Part shown: positions 1 to 11,346 of the stretch, in pieces
How positions within the stretch are numbered: the first letter of the stretch is position 1
How the letters are laid out: each line of letters starts with the position of its first letter
DNA from: Cichorium intybus
Taxonomy: Eukaryota > Streptophyta > Magnoliopsida > Asterales > Asteraceae
DNA: 64,000 bases
Assembly (NCBI GenBank): GCA_023525715.1
Contig: CM042010.1
Span: forward strand, 61,803,729 to 61,867,728
Reading direction: 5' to 3'
Program-made: the position numbers and the translations under genes
Notes under the pieces: model-generated
What the model saw: the letters and a program-made list of their open reading frames with translations, nothing else
Told to the model about the DNA's origin: nothing
The model's database searches: none

Positions 1-1
1 A

Positions 2-319
2 AGCTGCTGTTCACAAGTCATGTGGATGCAAACTCAATTACGTGACTATGGCTACAAAGTATCACAAATTCCCATATTTTGTGACTCAACCAGCGCAATT
101 GCCATTTCTCACAATCCCGTGCACCATTCCATGACAAAGCACATCGACATTCGATATCATTTCCTCAAAGACAACATACAAAAAGGTCATATCGAATTGC
201 ACTTCATAAACACCGAAGATCAAATTGCCGATGTCTTTACTAAGGCTTTAGACGAAACCAAGTTTCAATACTTCCTAGGCCGTCTAGGAATGTTGAATCC
301 AGATAACATCCATCCCTAA
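2..319 (+). pseudogene. Ty1/copia polyprotein, C-terminal RNase H tail (partial)
   Basis: The reading frame is open from the left edge to a TAA at 317-319, so only the last ~105 codons of a copia Gag-Pol are present. Visible RNase H landmarks are CDSTSAI with the catalytic Asp, the NPVHHSMTKHIDIRYHFL block and ADVFTKAL near the end, all typical of plant copia elements. In the family this domain removes RNA from the RNA-DNA hybrid during reverse transcription. The matching polypurine tract and 3' LTR lie 1.5 kb downstream. No break is visible in this portion; whether the complete element is intact cannot be seen. Confidence 0.9.
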
Positions 320-1819
320 TCTCTTACATTTTGTTTGTACAAAAGAGTGTTTACTTTCATTCAAATAACCAAAATCTTCCAAAAACATCCACATAATCAA
401 AAATCAAAAAAAAAAAAAAAAAAAAAATTAGGATAAAGTTTTATCTTTTTTAAGTCCTTATAAAACCATATGATTAACATCTTCTTGACTAAATTTTCAG
501 ATACTTATGCTCGATGAATGTTCTCAGTTATATTAATTCTTAAATTAAAGTGAAGGTTCAAATCTCAAAATTTTCGTTATGTACATTCTCCTATTCCCTT
601 TGAATTTATTTCAAATATAACGATTTTATCTATTAAGGGACATAAGATCAGGAGATTCAGATAAAAACCAAACCAATGTGAGAATTTGTGCCTCGTCTTT
701 AACTGCTAAGTGAAATTCATTTCTGTGAGCAAAGGTGTTTTCATGATGACTTATAGGATTTATACTCTTATACCGTGATGCTAGTCTCATTTTTGCTTAG
801 ATATCAAAATGACCAGGGACGATACAATCATTTCTTTATATATTAGACAAACTGTCTATTATATCACCTATCCCTATCCTCAATCAAGCCACTTCAAGAA
901 AAGATATTTCATCTTGCATAGCAAGTCTGACAATTGAAGAAACGACAAAGTCGTATCCAAGAAAACCAGAAGAAAACTCAAAAATCTCAAAAAGCAAATG
1001 ATGTCAACAGATCACAACTGGTAAACACATCAGATATCTTTTACACAAAAGGTATTCGCGAAAATCAAGAAAAGATAAAACAAAAGTGAACACTTCACCA
1101 AAGCAAAAGAAGAGTTATTACAAAAATCCATAAAGACAGACATCTCTCAAACAACGAATTCTCAAAAGCTTTATCAAATATAGCTGTCAAAACCGAAGAT
1201 TTACCGGGATACTGTAGCCTTCATAATTGAATATCTTTAGTTGCAAAATGCACTATGAATATTTCTAAAACCCCTCTACATACATTTCCCTACGGAGAGA
1301 GAGTGAACATCAATGGCATGAATGAAGAAACCCTCTGAGTAATGCCGAAACCAGTCTTATGTGATTGATTATCTAATATGAAGACCAAGTGACTAAAGTA
1401 TATAGGTATAAATCCACATTAAGCATAAGTCAACACCTTCAAACTGAGAGATATCACTCATCTTTAGTGATTATACACCCGTTCTGCACCCAGAACAAAC
1501 AAACACCTCAGTCAAGTGTGAGATATACCTATGAGAAGTTCATCTGAATCGACCTATTAAGATCACTTGTCGTCTTTATAAATGTTATAAAATCTTAAGG
1601 AATATTATGAAAGTACATATACAATAAAAACCTTTTGATAATTGAACATGAAACTTTGATTCAGAAACAAATATTCTTGACAAACATTTTTCAAAACATA
1701 AGTAAAATCTAGTCACACTCTTTCAAAACAAGTGATATGGTTTTATAAATGTTTTATCCAAATTACAAGAATTTTCAACCTTACCTTTTAATCTGTTCTT
1801 ATTTCAGTAATGATCACAT
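320..1819 (+). other. Non-coding 3' region of the copia element
   Basis: About 1.5 kb between the end of pol and the polypurine tract. A poly-A run sits at about 408-427. No ORF of substance and no recognisable env-like domain is present. An extended 3' spacer like this occurs in some copia lineages such as Sireviruses, but I cannot assign the lineage from it. Confidence 0.6.
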
Positions 1820-1829
1820 AGGGGGAAAT
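1820..1829 (+). other. Copia polypurine tract
   Basis: AGGGGGAAAT lies directly before TGTTGAAAAAT, the usual layout of plus-strand primer followed by LTR start. It fixes the LTR left boundary at 1830. Confidence 0.8.
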
Positions 1830-2044
1830 TGTTGAAAAATATATTTTTGTATGTGACAATCACTGAAATAAGATGAACTGTTATTATCTAACAAATATTA
1901 TCAGTTTATTTCAGATTGCGTGAATTCGAGATCAAAAACAAGAATAAATCAAGACCCGAGAAACTTTGAGAAAACATCCAAACCTGAGGAAGTAACGCTA
2001 CAAACCAAAGAGCAAAATACAAAATATCAAACTGCTACAGCAAT

Positions 2045-2371
2045 CACGACGCGACAGACATAGTGGTCGCGACGTGAAGAAGAAACAAAGACAGAAGACC
2101 AAAAACCTACAGCGCTCGCGACGCGACGAAGGTGATGGTCGCGACGCGAAGACTTCCAGCGCGAAGCTCCAACGTGACACCACCAACTTTCTAATCGCGA
2201 GGCTACCAACGCACTATACTTCGCGACGCGACCAAAAGCAACGCGACCAAAAGGAATCGCGACGAAAAGCTCGACATACCAGCGAAGACGCACTGACCCG
2301 ACAAAAAGCGCACCGACCACCAGCGGAGCACCTTCGCGACGCGACGGACCATATGGTCGCGACGCGAACGC
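2045..2371 (+). repeat. CpG-rich interspersed motif TCGCGACGCGAC in the copia LTR
   Basis: The motif TCGCGACGCGAC or its near-inverse occurs repeatedly: facing pairs at about 2046-2076, 2114-2140 and 2333-2368, plus single or partial copies near 2219-2260. Each pair is an imperfect inverted repeat separated by 8-12 bp. The block stands out sharply in an otherwise AT-rich LTR and lies just upstream of the TATA box. Confidence 0.8.
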
Positions 2372-2386
2372 TGTGTGTTTAGCAAC

Positions 2387-2393
2387 TATAAAT
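2387..2393 (+). promoter_or_regulatory. TATA box of the copia LTR
   Basis: TATAAAT lies about 15 bp after the last CpG-rich motif pair, in the U3-like part of the LTR. It would drive rightward transcription. Confidence 0.5.
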
Positions 2394-2820
2394 TGAGCCT
2401 TTCTCTTGCTGTTTTGTTACACCCAATTAACCAAGCATTATACACTCATATACTCTCCAAGAAACCCACGACCAGAAACCTCAAGACTCTCAAATTTCTG
2501 CATTTGGCAACAAGAATCAAACCGCACAACCGCAAGAAACAAGATATCCTCCCGACACCAAACTTCAAACCTCCAAACAACCTTTACCCGATATCAAATA
2601 TCACCAAAACCTCATCCTATCTAAAAGAACAAGAAATCGACACATCAAGAAAACCCGAGCAAAGAACAAGAATCGAAGTTTCAAAGAAAATCGTCATATT
2701 CATCTGTTATCGATAAGTTCTTTTGAAATTATCCGTGTTATTATTGATTTATTGAAACTGTTATAAATCAACTGTACCAAACATCCAAGACATAAAAATT
2801 GAACCATGACAACGAAAACA

Positions 2821-3251
2821 CATGTGGACTGTATTTAACCGAGACATCTAATTTCTAACTTCTAACCTTTTTATTTATTGTAAAAACACGTTATCGTTGA
2901 TAATGGCGTTTATTACATCTAACATCTAACTTCTAATTTCTAACCTTTTTATTTATTGTAAAAACACGTTATCGTTGATAATGGCGTTTATTACATCTAA
3001 CCTCTAACTTCTAACATTTACTTTATTTACCGCTTTCTGTCTATTTAAATACTGTCTAGCGTAGATTTACCGCTTTATTTTATTCCGCAACTCTTATTTT
3101 ATTTCCGCATATTATAGACAAAATACATATCTGTCACACAGTAACCGGCTTAAAAACCCTTACTCGTGGTGATCGGTTATCTCGTATTTCCAACATTACA
3201 TAATTAATTAAATAAAATAAATAAACATACCGGGAAAAACCGGGCGTTACA
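2821..3251 (-). mobile_element. Ty3/gypsy 3' LTR, truncated
   Basis: It starts (minus strand) at 3251 with TGTAACGCCC directly after the polypurine tract and runs left into the copia LTR end near 2820. Only the first 58 bp match the element's 5' LTR. The remaining ~370 bp, including a 78-bp tandem repeat, have no counterpart there, so this LTR is either a different variant or rearranged. Confidence 0.6.
2860..3003. repeat. 78-bp tandem repeat, about 1.9 copies
   Basis: Two nearly identical units begin at 2860 and 2938 with TTCTAACCTTTTTATTTATT and continue through ACACGTTATCGTTGATAATG. They lie inside the Ty3 3' LTR or its flank. Confidence 0.85.
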
Positions 3252-3264
3252 ACTCTCCCCCACT
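3252..3264 (-). other. Ty3/gypsy polypurine tract
   Basis: The minus strand reads AGTGGGGGAGAGT immediately before the LTR start. It overlaps the last codons of pol, as is usual in Tekay elements. Confidence 0.85.
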
Positions 3265-6037
3265 AGGAACGGACTTCGTCCTCGAAGTCATCACCAACAA
3301 ATAAATTTGGATAATGAGCCCTCATCTCGTCTTCCGGTTCCCACGTCCATTCCGAACCCCGTCTATGTCGCCACTGAACCTTAACCAAATTTATGGTTTT
3401 GTTCCGAAGGGTCTTTGTTTCCCGATCTAAAATTGCAACCGGTTGCTCAACATAGTTGAGACGCTCATCAATCTGGATATCCTCCAAAGGTACCACCGTG
3501 GTATCATCAACAACACATTTCCGTAGCTGAGAGATGTGGAAAGTGTCATGGATCAGGCTAAGCTCATCAGGTAACTCCAAGCGATAGGCCACCTCCCCAA
3601 CGCGAGTAATGACCTTGTAAGGTCCAATGAATCGTGGTCCTAGCTTTCCCCGCTTCCGGAAACGAATCACGCCTTTCCAGGGAGAGACCTTTAACAACAC
3701 GGAATCTCCCACCTGAAATTCAAGGTCGGAACGTCTTTTGTCGGCATAGCTTTTCTGACGACTCCTCGCCGTGGCCAAATGGTCTCGTACCACCTGTATC
3801 TTCTCCGTAGTTTGCCGCACGATTTCGGTACTCCCAAGTACCCTCTGCCCTACCTCGCCCCAACAAACAGGCGTTCTACACTTCCTTCCATACAAAGCTT
3901 CATACGGGGGCATTTTAATGCTTGAGTGATAACTGTTGTTATAGGAGAACTCGGCTAGATGCAGGTGATCATCCCAGCTACCCCCAAAATCGATCGCACA
4001 TGCCCGAAGCATGTCTTCTAGTGTCTGAATCGTCCTCTCACTCTGTCCGTCTGTCTGTGGGTGGAAGGCTGTGCTAAAGTGTAATCGTGTACCCATCTCT
4101 TCCTGAAATTTCCGCCAAAACCGAGAAGTAAATCGAGTGTCACGGTCGGAGATAATAGAAACGGGCACACCATGCAATGAGACAATCTCTCGATCAAAGG
4201 TTTCGGCCAACTTCTTCGCAGGTGAGCTCTCCTTTATGGCCAAAAAGTGAGCGCTCTTAGTCAGACGGTCGACAATCACCCAAATAGTATCAGCTCCACG
4301 GGCAGTCCTAGGAAGCTTAGTGCTGAAATCCATGGTCAGATGCTCCCATTTCCATTCCGGAATCTCCAAAGGTTGCAATTTCCCATGCGGTTTCTGGTGC
4401 TCTGCCTTGACCTTCCGGCAGGTCATACATTCTTCCACATACTGGGCTACATCATTCTTCATTCCATGCCACCAGTAACCCTCTCGTAGATCTAGATACA
4501 TTTTGGTTGCACCCGGATGTATGGAGAATTTAGACTTGTGAGCTTCCTCCATTAGGGTTTTCCGGTTGCCTCCTGTATATGGAACCCAAACTCTACCATG
4601 GCGAGTCAGCAAACCCCGCCCATCTACTTCCATCTTAGGCAGTTCATTCTCGATTTTCTCCCGCTTGATGTTTATTGTTGTCTTTTGAGCGTCACGAATC
4701 AGGTCTAGCAAGGGCGACATCATCGTCATATGGAGGCACTTGGCTCGAATAGGCTCAGTAGTCGGTTTGCGACTGAGAGCATCAGCCACCACATTAGCTT
4801 TACCGCGGTGGTAGTGAATTTCGCAGTCATAGTCTTTCACCACATCCAGCCATCTAATCTGCCTCATGTTCAGATCCCGCTGATCGAACAGATACTTCAA
4901 GCTCTTATGGTCGGTATATACAATAAACTTTACCCCATAGAGATAATGTCTCCAAATCTTGAGGGCAAATACAACAGCCCCCAGCTCCAAGTCATGAGTG
5001 GGGTAGTTTTGCTCGTGGGGTTTTAGTTGTCGGGAGGCGTAGGCTATAACCCTGACTCGCTGCATCAACACTGCACCAAAGCCCCGAAGTGATGCGTCAC
5101 AGTAAACTACTATATCTTCCATTCCATCCATTAGGGCCAAGATTGGTGCATCACTCAATCGTGATCTCAACTCATCAAACGCCGCTTGTTGCTCCGGACC
5201 CCACACAAACTTCTCTGACTTCTTGGTTAGTCGGGTAAGTGGTAACGCAATCTTTGAGAAATTTTCTATGAATCTACGGTAGTAACCGGCCAAACCCAAA
5301 AAGCTACGAATTTCGGAAGGCGTTTTTGGAACCTCCCACTGCTTAACTGTTTCCACTTTGGCTTGATCGACCTTGATACCTTCTTTGTTCACCACATGCC
5401 CCAAAAACTGAACCTCATCTAACCAGAATTCACACTTCGAGAATTTAGCATAAAGTTTTTCTCTCGCAAGAGTCTCTAAAATTTCCCGAAGATGTCGCTC
5501 ATGCTCCTCCTTGGTCTTAGAGTACACTAATATGTCATCAATGAACACAATAACAGAGCGGTCAAGCATCGGACTACACACCCGATTCATGAGGTCCATA
5601 AAAGCAGTGGCTGCATTGGTGAGCCCAAAAGGCATTACCATGAACTCACAATGCCCATAGCGAGTACGGAATGCGGTCTTCTCAATGTCTTCTTCCCGAA
5701 CTCGCATCTGGTGGTAACCGGACCGTAAATCAATCTTGGAGAACCAAGATGCTCCCTGTAGCTGATCAAAAAGATCGTCAATACGTGGTAGCGGATATCT
5801 ATTCTTTATCGTGCGCTTGTTCAGTTCCCTGTAATCGATACACATACGCTGGGTGCCATCTTTCTTCTTGACAAATAGAATAGGAGCTCCCCATGCTGAA
5901 GAGCTAGGCCGTATAAAACCCTTATTATTTAATTCATGAAGTTGTTCATGGAGTTCTTTCATTTCGGGTGGCGCCAACCGGTATGGGGCCTTAGCTATCG
6001 GAGTCGCACCTGGCAATAATTCAATGCGGAACTCCAC
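3263..6037 (-). pseudogene. pol: Ty3/gypsy pol: RT, RNase H, integrase and chromodomain
   Basis: An open frame of 924 codons. In order it shows RT (KIDLRSGYHQ, then VFIDDILVYS with the catalytic Asp pair, ~residues 1-250), RNase H (YCDASLRGFG, YTDHKSL, ADALSRK, ~310-425), an integrase zinc-binding region (HPGATKMY...CMTCRKVK, ~500-545), a core with TMDFSTKLPR and a downstream Asp/Glu set (~560-730), and a C-terminal chromodomain-like segment (YVEQPVAILDRE...VQWRHRRGSEWTWEPE, ~860-915). A chromodomain that directs integration to chromatin is characteristic of chromoviruses. The frame is intact here but is cut off from protease by a frameshift near 6050 and a TAG at 6163, so it cannot be made as a normal Gag-Pol. 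Confidence 0.92.
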
Positions 6038-6480
6038 TTGCCGAATAGGGGCAAACCAGGAAGTTCCTCCAGAAAAACATCGCTGAAGTCTGAAACGACC
6101 GAAACATCATTAAGTACTTTGGCAGAAGAACAAGAAGCGATAGCCATGCAAGGAGTATCTCCCTAAATGATAAGTTCTCCACCCTTAGGGTTTTGAACAC
6201 GGATTTGTTTCTTACGACAATGGATCTCCGCATCAAATGCGTCCAGCCAATCCATACCCACGATAACACAAAGATCCCGCATCGCAATGGGGATAAGATC
6301 AATAGGGAATTCAACCCCGGAAAATTCGAGAGTACAGCCCCGATACACGTCGGTGACATAAATCATACGGTTATCGGCAACCTCGATAACCATTGGGCAA
6401 GCCAATTTTCCGATACTACGCCCCAAACGATTAATGAATGTGCGAGATACGAAAGAATGAGTAGCACCGCTGTCGAACAT
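6038..6480 (-). pseudogene. pol: Ty3/gypsy aspartic protease and broken linker to RT
   Basis: The protease part (6163-6480) carries FDSGATHSF with the catalytic Asp and the later VIVGMDWLDAF block, as in retropepsins of this lineage. It ends at an in-frame TAG (6163-6165). The following linker still reads as the expected SDVFLEELPGL segment, but about 6050 a C is missing from a C-run, which throws RT out of frame. In the family this enzyme matures Gag-Pol. Confidence 0.85.
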
Positions 6481-6690
6481 AACAGCAGCAGGGGCTCGGA
6501 GTCTAACAGATAAGTGCCTGATTCACAACATATAAATATATAGACAAACTTTAAAACTATCATCAAATTAAACAATACAAAAGTGAAGGAGAATGAAGAA
6601 AAGTGAAATTTACCCGCCACAGTTGCTGTAATAGCCGGCTCCTCCGCAGTCAGCTGGTGAGCACGTCCTCGTGTCACCATGGCAGGTCCT
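6481..6690 (-). pseudogene. Gag/protease junction with AT-rich insert
   Basis: The minus strand carries a short Gag-like stretch (TRGRAHQLTAEEP), then ~110 bp of AT-rich DNA bounded by GT and AG, then the protease frame. Removing the GT...AG segment does not restore the protease frame, so an intron is not supported. It looks like a small insertion. Confidence 0.45.
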
Positions 6691-7020
6691 TTAGAGGACG
6701 ATGCACTCGCAAGTCATGAGAGCGCTTTCGATATCGGCAATCCAGTGTTTAGCCTCCACTGGATTCAATTCACCATTCCACTGTGGAGGGTGGCACTTAG
6801 AGAACTTCTCGAAATAATAGGCTGAGTCGCGAACAGGCGGAGGGGGTAAAGCTCCTCCGTTAACAGCTGCGAGGCGCTCATCCAAGAGAGCACGGAATTG
6901 GGTAATTATGTCAGAAGTGACATTCGGAATGAGCTCGTTAAAGGCATTGTTGAATTCTTCAGCGATGAGTTCCCTAACTTGCCCCATTTGGGTCTGATTA
7001 AGACGAGTTGTCGGAGCCAT
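6691..7020 (-). pseudogene. gag: Ty3/gypsy gag, N-terminal fragment
   Basis: 109 codons starting ATG at 7020. The end of the fragment (YFEKFSKCHPPQWNG...AKHWIADIESAL) matches the start of the retrotransposon Gag domain. The rest of the capsid region and the zinc knuckle are absent: the frame stops after a few unrelated codons and the protease side follows at once. This implies an internal deletion of several hundred bases. No particle-forming Gag can be made. Confidence 0.8.
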
Positions 7021-9027
7021 CTAGATTCGCAGAATAAAGAGATTATTAGGAGTTATTCACCCTAGATTTTCCTAGGAAGACTGAAACACTCAGCTCACCA
7101 GACATTTTCAACCTTGCCCCAACCCGAGATCGGCACCGGTGCTTCAAATAGTAGGGGCCCTTCTACTACCTTCCACACAAGTTCCAATCCCGGTGCTCCA
7201 ATCAAGCCTGAGCCTCCTTGATTTTAACACCTGAAAAATGTTTAGGGAAACCGTAAGCAAAAGCTTAGTGAATTCAAACACAAACATCATATTAATATTC
7301 ACATTTACCAGCCCTAATCCATTTCCAATTATAATTATAAAAACTAAGCAAAGAACAAATCAGTGCTTATATAAAATAGGGCGGACTTGTAGGTTTGAGC
7401 CGCACCGGGTAAATCCCGTATCCTTTGGCCCTGATCCCCGCACCTCATAAAGAGTATAACGTTGGTGATCTTACCTAACTACCCCTCATAGTAATAATCG
7501 ATTACATACAGTGCACATGTACGATTTATAATAATAATATAGCATATTTTAAATAATAAATCTAAACAATCACACACGAGCTAACTAGTAAACACAAACA
7601 TCAATACAACGGTGTGAGAGAACTCACCTTGAGTGAGTGATATAATAGATAGAAGTCAATATATGGCTACCAAGCTTGTGAAAACTTCAACACTTCACCT
7701 AATTAAGACTAAAGGTTAGAATGATGAAGTTGTGAAGCTAATGAATGAGAAAGGAGTAATCACAGCAAAGTCTCTAAAACAGACCTGCTATTTAAGACTG
7801 AATTACTCCAAAATATAAAACAGAAGGATAGGTTTAAATAATTTTTACAATAAACTTCAATGACTTAGGTTTCCAGAACCATAAAGAACTCCTCCTAATT
7901 CCAAAGGATGAAAGAGATATAAAATTTACAAAAAGACATGTCACTGCTGTCTTCAGACGGACAGTCAGGTGGTGTTGGCCAATTCTACCCAACCTGTGGG
8001 TGGAATTAGTCCCAACCAAAAATTAGAGGAACCATAGATACATAAATAAAAGTCTAGAGTTGGAATCGATTAAAAAGGGTTTCGTAATCTCTGGATATAA
8101 AAATCACAATGTGGACAATCACAGAATCAGCATAAGTTGGTGACTGTCCATTGATCTGGAGTGTGGATCCATTCTAACCAAGTTATAGTGACAATTAGAA
8201 ACCCATATTCTCCAGATATTTAATTCAATATGTAATGTACATGTGGGAACTTAGAATCACTCTGGATCATTTCCCAAGCCCTAGTAATGATAAAAACAAA
8301 GTGACATATCACAGCCGACCCATATTAGACCTAACAGCAAAGACGGTGTTGTTGCACATAGATAAAGTCCTTTTTCAGCGAGAGTGCCTTTTAAGAAAGT
8401 TACCCAACTAAATTTGGGAACTTTGGGCACTGGTATTGGGTCCATTTGAGTCCTATAACTCGAGATATGAATTTTACAAGAAAGGAGACTCAGCAGTGAA
8501 ATCTGACAGAAACCCTATGTTATATTGCGAAATTCATAACTCAAAATCTATACCTTGAAATCAAAATTCCTCCGGTCAGAACCTTCATATATGTCTTGGG
8601 AACCTTCGGTTAAAGTTTCATGGCAATCCAACCTTTCAATCTCGGGAATCGTCCAAACACTGCAGTTGTATTCTCAAATCCGGGAATAAAGAGAGATGTA
8701 GAGGGAGAGAGAGAGAGTGCTTTGAGGGGGGAGGGAGAGAGAGCCGTGAAGGAGGAGAATGAGATGAAAAAAATGAATGAGATTAGGGTTTTGAGCCCTA
8801 ATATACTAGGTTAATGGGCTAAACCCTTAAGCCTTTGGGCTAGAAGAACATTTAGGCTCTAATTGGGTTTGGCTATAACCCATAGACTTAATTATATGAT
8901 TAAAAGATGGCAATAATTATAAGCCCAATCTTTCAATTAATCATATCTTAATTAAGTAAATTAATATAATGTTACATAATTAATTAAATAAAATAAATAA
9001 ACATACCGGGAAAAACCGGGCGTTACA
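7021..9027 (-). mobile_element. Ty3/gypsy 5' LTR and untranslated leader
   Basis: The LTR starts at 9027 (minus strand TGTAACGCCCGG) and runs toward gag. A purine-rich run on the plus strand lies at about 8693-8755. I could not find a confident primer binding site between 7021 and ~8970, so the inner LTR boundary is undefined. The short ORFs here (for example near 7238-7450, 7834-8019 and 8620-8814) look like chance frames. Confidence 0.65.
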
Positions 9028-9974
9028 ACCTTAAATGGTTTGGATCAAATATGTCTTGCATATATTGATGATATTATTGTTTTTACCAATGGAAATGAAC
9101 AATTACACCTTGAAGCAGTTATTAAAGTTTTACAAAGAATTAAAGAAAAAGGTTTAGTTTTATCAAAAAAGAAATCTAAACTTTTACAAACTAAAGTTGA
9201 ATATTTAGGACTAAAAATCGAAGAAAACGGACAACTTTCTTTAACAGATAATGTTCGAGAAAAATTGTATTTATTTCCCGATAAACTAGAAAACCGGAAA
9301 CAAATACAACGATTTCTTGGCTGTTTAAACTACATCGCAGAACAAGGTTTTCTAAAAAAATTAGCAAATTAAAGAAGAATTTTACAAAAGAAAATATCAG
9401 AAAAAATACCATGGTCTTGGACCAATGAAGATACTATTTTAGTCAAAAATATAAAAGAAAAAATTCGAGTTTTACCAACACTATACAACTCGCAACCGGA
9501 CGACTTTTTAATAGTCGAAACGGATGCATCAAAAGATACATGGGCAGGATACCTAAAAGCAATTATACATGGAAAATATTATTGGGTTTAGACACCGAGG
9601 GAAACCTTCTGCCTAAACCATTCGAAGCATACAGTGATACGAAAGTATCATCAAAAGTATACAGTAATACGAAAGTATTACCAAAATCTTACAATGATAC
9701 AAAAGTATCATCAAAAGTATACAGTAATACGAAAGTATTACCAGAAGCATACAGTGATACGAAAGTATCATCAAAAGTATACAGTAATACGAAAATATTA
9801 CCAAAAGCATACATTGATACGAAAGTATCATCAAAAGCATACATTAATACGAAAGTATCATCAAAAGTATACATTGATACGAAAGTATCATCAAATTATA
9901 CACATTACAGGTACATAAAGAGTGAGCACAACCACATAGCAGATACATTGAAGAGAGAATGGAAGCCATTATGA
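9028..9974 (+). pseudogene. Pararetrovirus polyprotein, RT end and deleted RNase H (block A0)
   Basis: It begins mid-gene at the Ty3 LTR border. The RT catalytic YIDD motif is encoded at about 9058-9072, followed by the RT connection. A Glu codon has become TAA at 9370-9372, and one A is missing near 9575, which shifts the frame before LDTEGNLLPKPFEAYS. The RNase H core is absent: after the first Asp (TDAS) the sequence goes into nine hairpin-repeat units and then directly to HNHIADTL. Two of the four RNase H catalytic acids are therefore lost. The end overlaps the TAV start by 16 nt. Confidence 0.88.
9626..9894 (+). repeat. GAAA-loop hairpin array, 9 units of 30 bp
   Basis: Units alternate between TGATAC-GAAA-GTATCA and TAATAC-GAAA-GTATTA stems. 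One unit has AAAA in the loop and one (about 9845) is a mismatched hybrid. The array is translated in frame as repeats of YSDTKVSS and YSNTKVLP. Confidence 0.9.
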
Positions 9975-11346
9975 AGCAAATCCAGCACCAGCTAAAACAA
10001 AAGCAGGAACAGAAAGCAGCCATGATGAAGCAACTAGAAACAATCAAGAAGGAAGAAGAACAGCTCCAACAAACACTGCAGATATTGTCAACACAGTTCA
10101 CTCCAGTCAAAGAAGACGCAGAAAAGTCAACAGGCAGTTCAACCATTCCACCTACACCAACAATCCAGCAAATTTCATCAGACAATACCGATAAACAACA
10201 GGAGAAGCCATCATCATCCACATGTAACACTCAAGAAACATTCAAAACTCATCCACAATCAACTGATGCAGAAACGAAGAAATGTACGTTATTTTTAACG
10301 GACCACACAAAGGAATCTATAACGATTGGGGAATTGCAAATTCTCATATCGTTGGAAAGAACGTTACACACAAAAATTACAAAACAAAAGCTGAAGTAGA
10401 AACAGCATTCAGAGAAGCATACAAAACGGTTACAACTGAAACCATTGAAAAATCATCAAAGACAACCATCCTTGGAATCCTTCCAAAAACAGAACCACAA
10501 CCAAAGTCTTTAAACCAGTTAAACGCAGCCAAAGCAGCCAAAGCAGCCGTACAAGCTATACCATTTACAAAAGAAAAGGAATTAATGAAAAAACCAACCA
10601 CAGAAAAATTCGCAAAATTATGGGACAGCCTAGTCTCATACACAGAGGTCCATTCACTAATGGGCTTTTACCCAGTCATAAGAAAGACAGGCCCAAAAGC
10701 AATCTTCTTAGCCAACCTTACTGATCCAATGACTCTTTGGGAATATTTCACCCATGGATTCATCGATACAATCTACCTAAATGGAAACAACCTACAGTGC
10801 ATTAGTGAATTTCCAACTAATTTTCAATCAGTCATCCGCCATTACAAGACACGTTTTGCAAAAGAACGTGATTTATTCATTAAATTACATTCCAGTTATC
10901 CATTTTTCGATGAAGACTATCAACTACTAATTCCAAGTATTACATTTGCATACATGGGAATTAGTAATGGATCCAAGCCAACAAAAGATGAACTACCACA
11001 CGAAACACCAACACAAGACCATCTAATTTTTGCATTAGCAGGAGTTTATTTAGCCTCTTCAAGAATAGGCAACGGAAAAGATCAAAAATCACAAGTCAGG
11101 ATAAACTATTGCAGTAAAACATTTCTGTTATATACAACAAATGACACAGAAATATCAACTGAAGGAATGCAAGCCGTAGAACGATTCGAAGAACCATTTG
11201 AAACATTCTCGCATCATCTTGCCGTTCTACCTACAGAAATTAAAAAACAATTATGCAAACACATTATTCATTTTCCACGTCACCAATGTAATTATTGTCA
11301 AGAAAACAAGGACGAGACACCATTCATGGAGATAATGGAAGAATAA
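9959..11346 (+). pseudogene. TAV/viroplasmin, frameshifted (A0)
   Basis: Same layout as the intact TAV at 29946-31334, but a G is missing at about 10284, where other copies encode KKWYVIFNG. The N-terminal coiled-coil half (9959 to ~10283) and the viroplasmin domain plus C-terminus (10282-11346) are therefore in different frames. Everything downstream is open to the normal end, including the C-terminal Cys/His cluster. Confidence 0.9.

Larger units (their letters stand above)
1830..2820 (+). mobile_element. Copia 3' LTR (right end approximate)
   Basis: The LTR begins TGTTG immediately after the polypurine tract. It contains a CpG-rich repeat block at 2045-2371 and a TATA box at 2387-2393. 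The end is placed at 2810-2820, where the sequence reads GACAAC...AACA, as expected for an inverted match to TGTTG. The 5' LTR is outside the window, so neither the boundary nor the target-site duplication can be confirmed. Confidence 0.65.
2821..9027 (-). mobile_element. Ty3/gypsy chromovirus, Tekay/Del type, defective
   Basis: On the minus strand the order is 5' LTR (right), gag fragment, protease, RT, RNase H, integrase, chromodomain, polypurine tract, 3' LTR (left). Both LTRs start with TGTAACGCCCGG, the usual start of Tekay-type LTRs, and share 58 bp (3196-3253 and 8972-9029). The element is dead: most of gag is missing, a stop and a frameshift lie between protease and RT, and the LTRs differ beyond the shared end. 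Its right end abuts pararetrovirus RT sequence at 9028. Confidence 0.85.

Noticed and set aside
2074..2382. Arg-rich ORFs in the copia LTR (2027-2385 on both strands)
   Set aside because: They result from the CpG-rich repeat block, which is open in several frames at once.
6481..6690. Spliced intron between gag and protease of the Ty3 element
   Set aside because: GT and AG borders can be found, but their removal does not join the protease frame.
8620..8814. Small ORFs in the Ty3 5' LTR (also 7238-7450, 7834-8019)
   Set aside because: Short, low complexity or not conserved; they lie in LTR/leader DNA with no gene-like features.
9613..9840. Hydrophobic reverse-frame ORFs across the arrays (ILSYYCILLMILSYHCM type) that look like membrane proteins
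   Set aside because: They are mirror frames of the hairpin repeats, recur wherever an array lies and have no start or context of their own.
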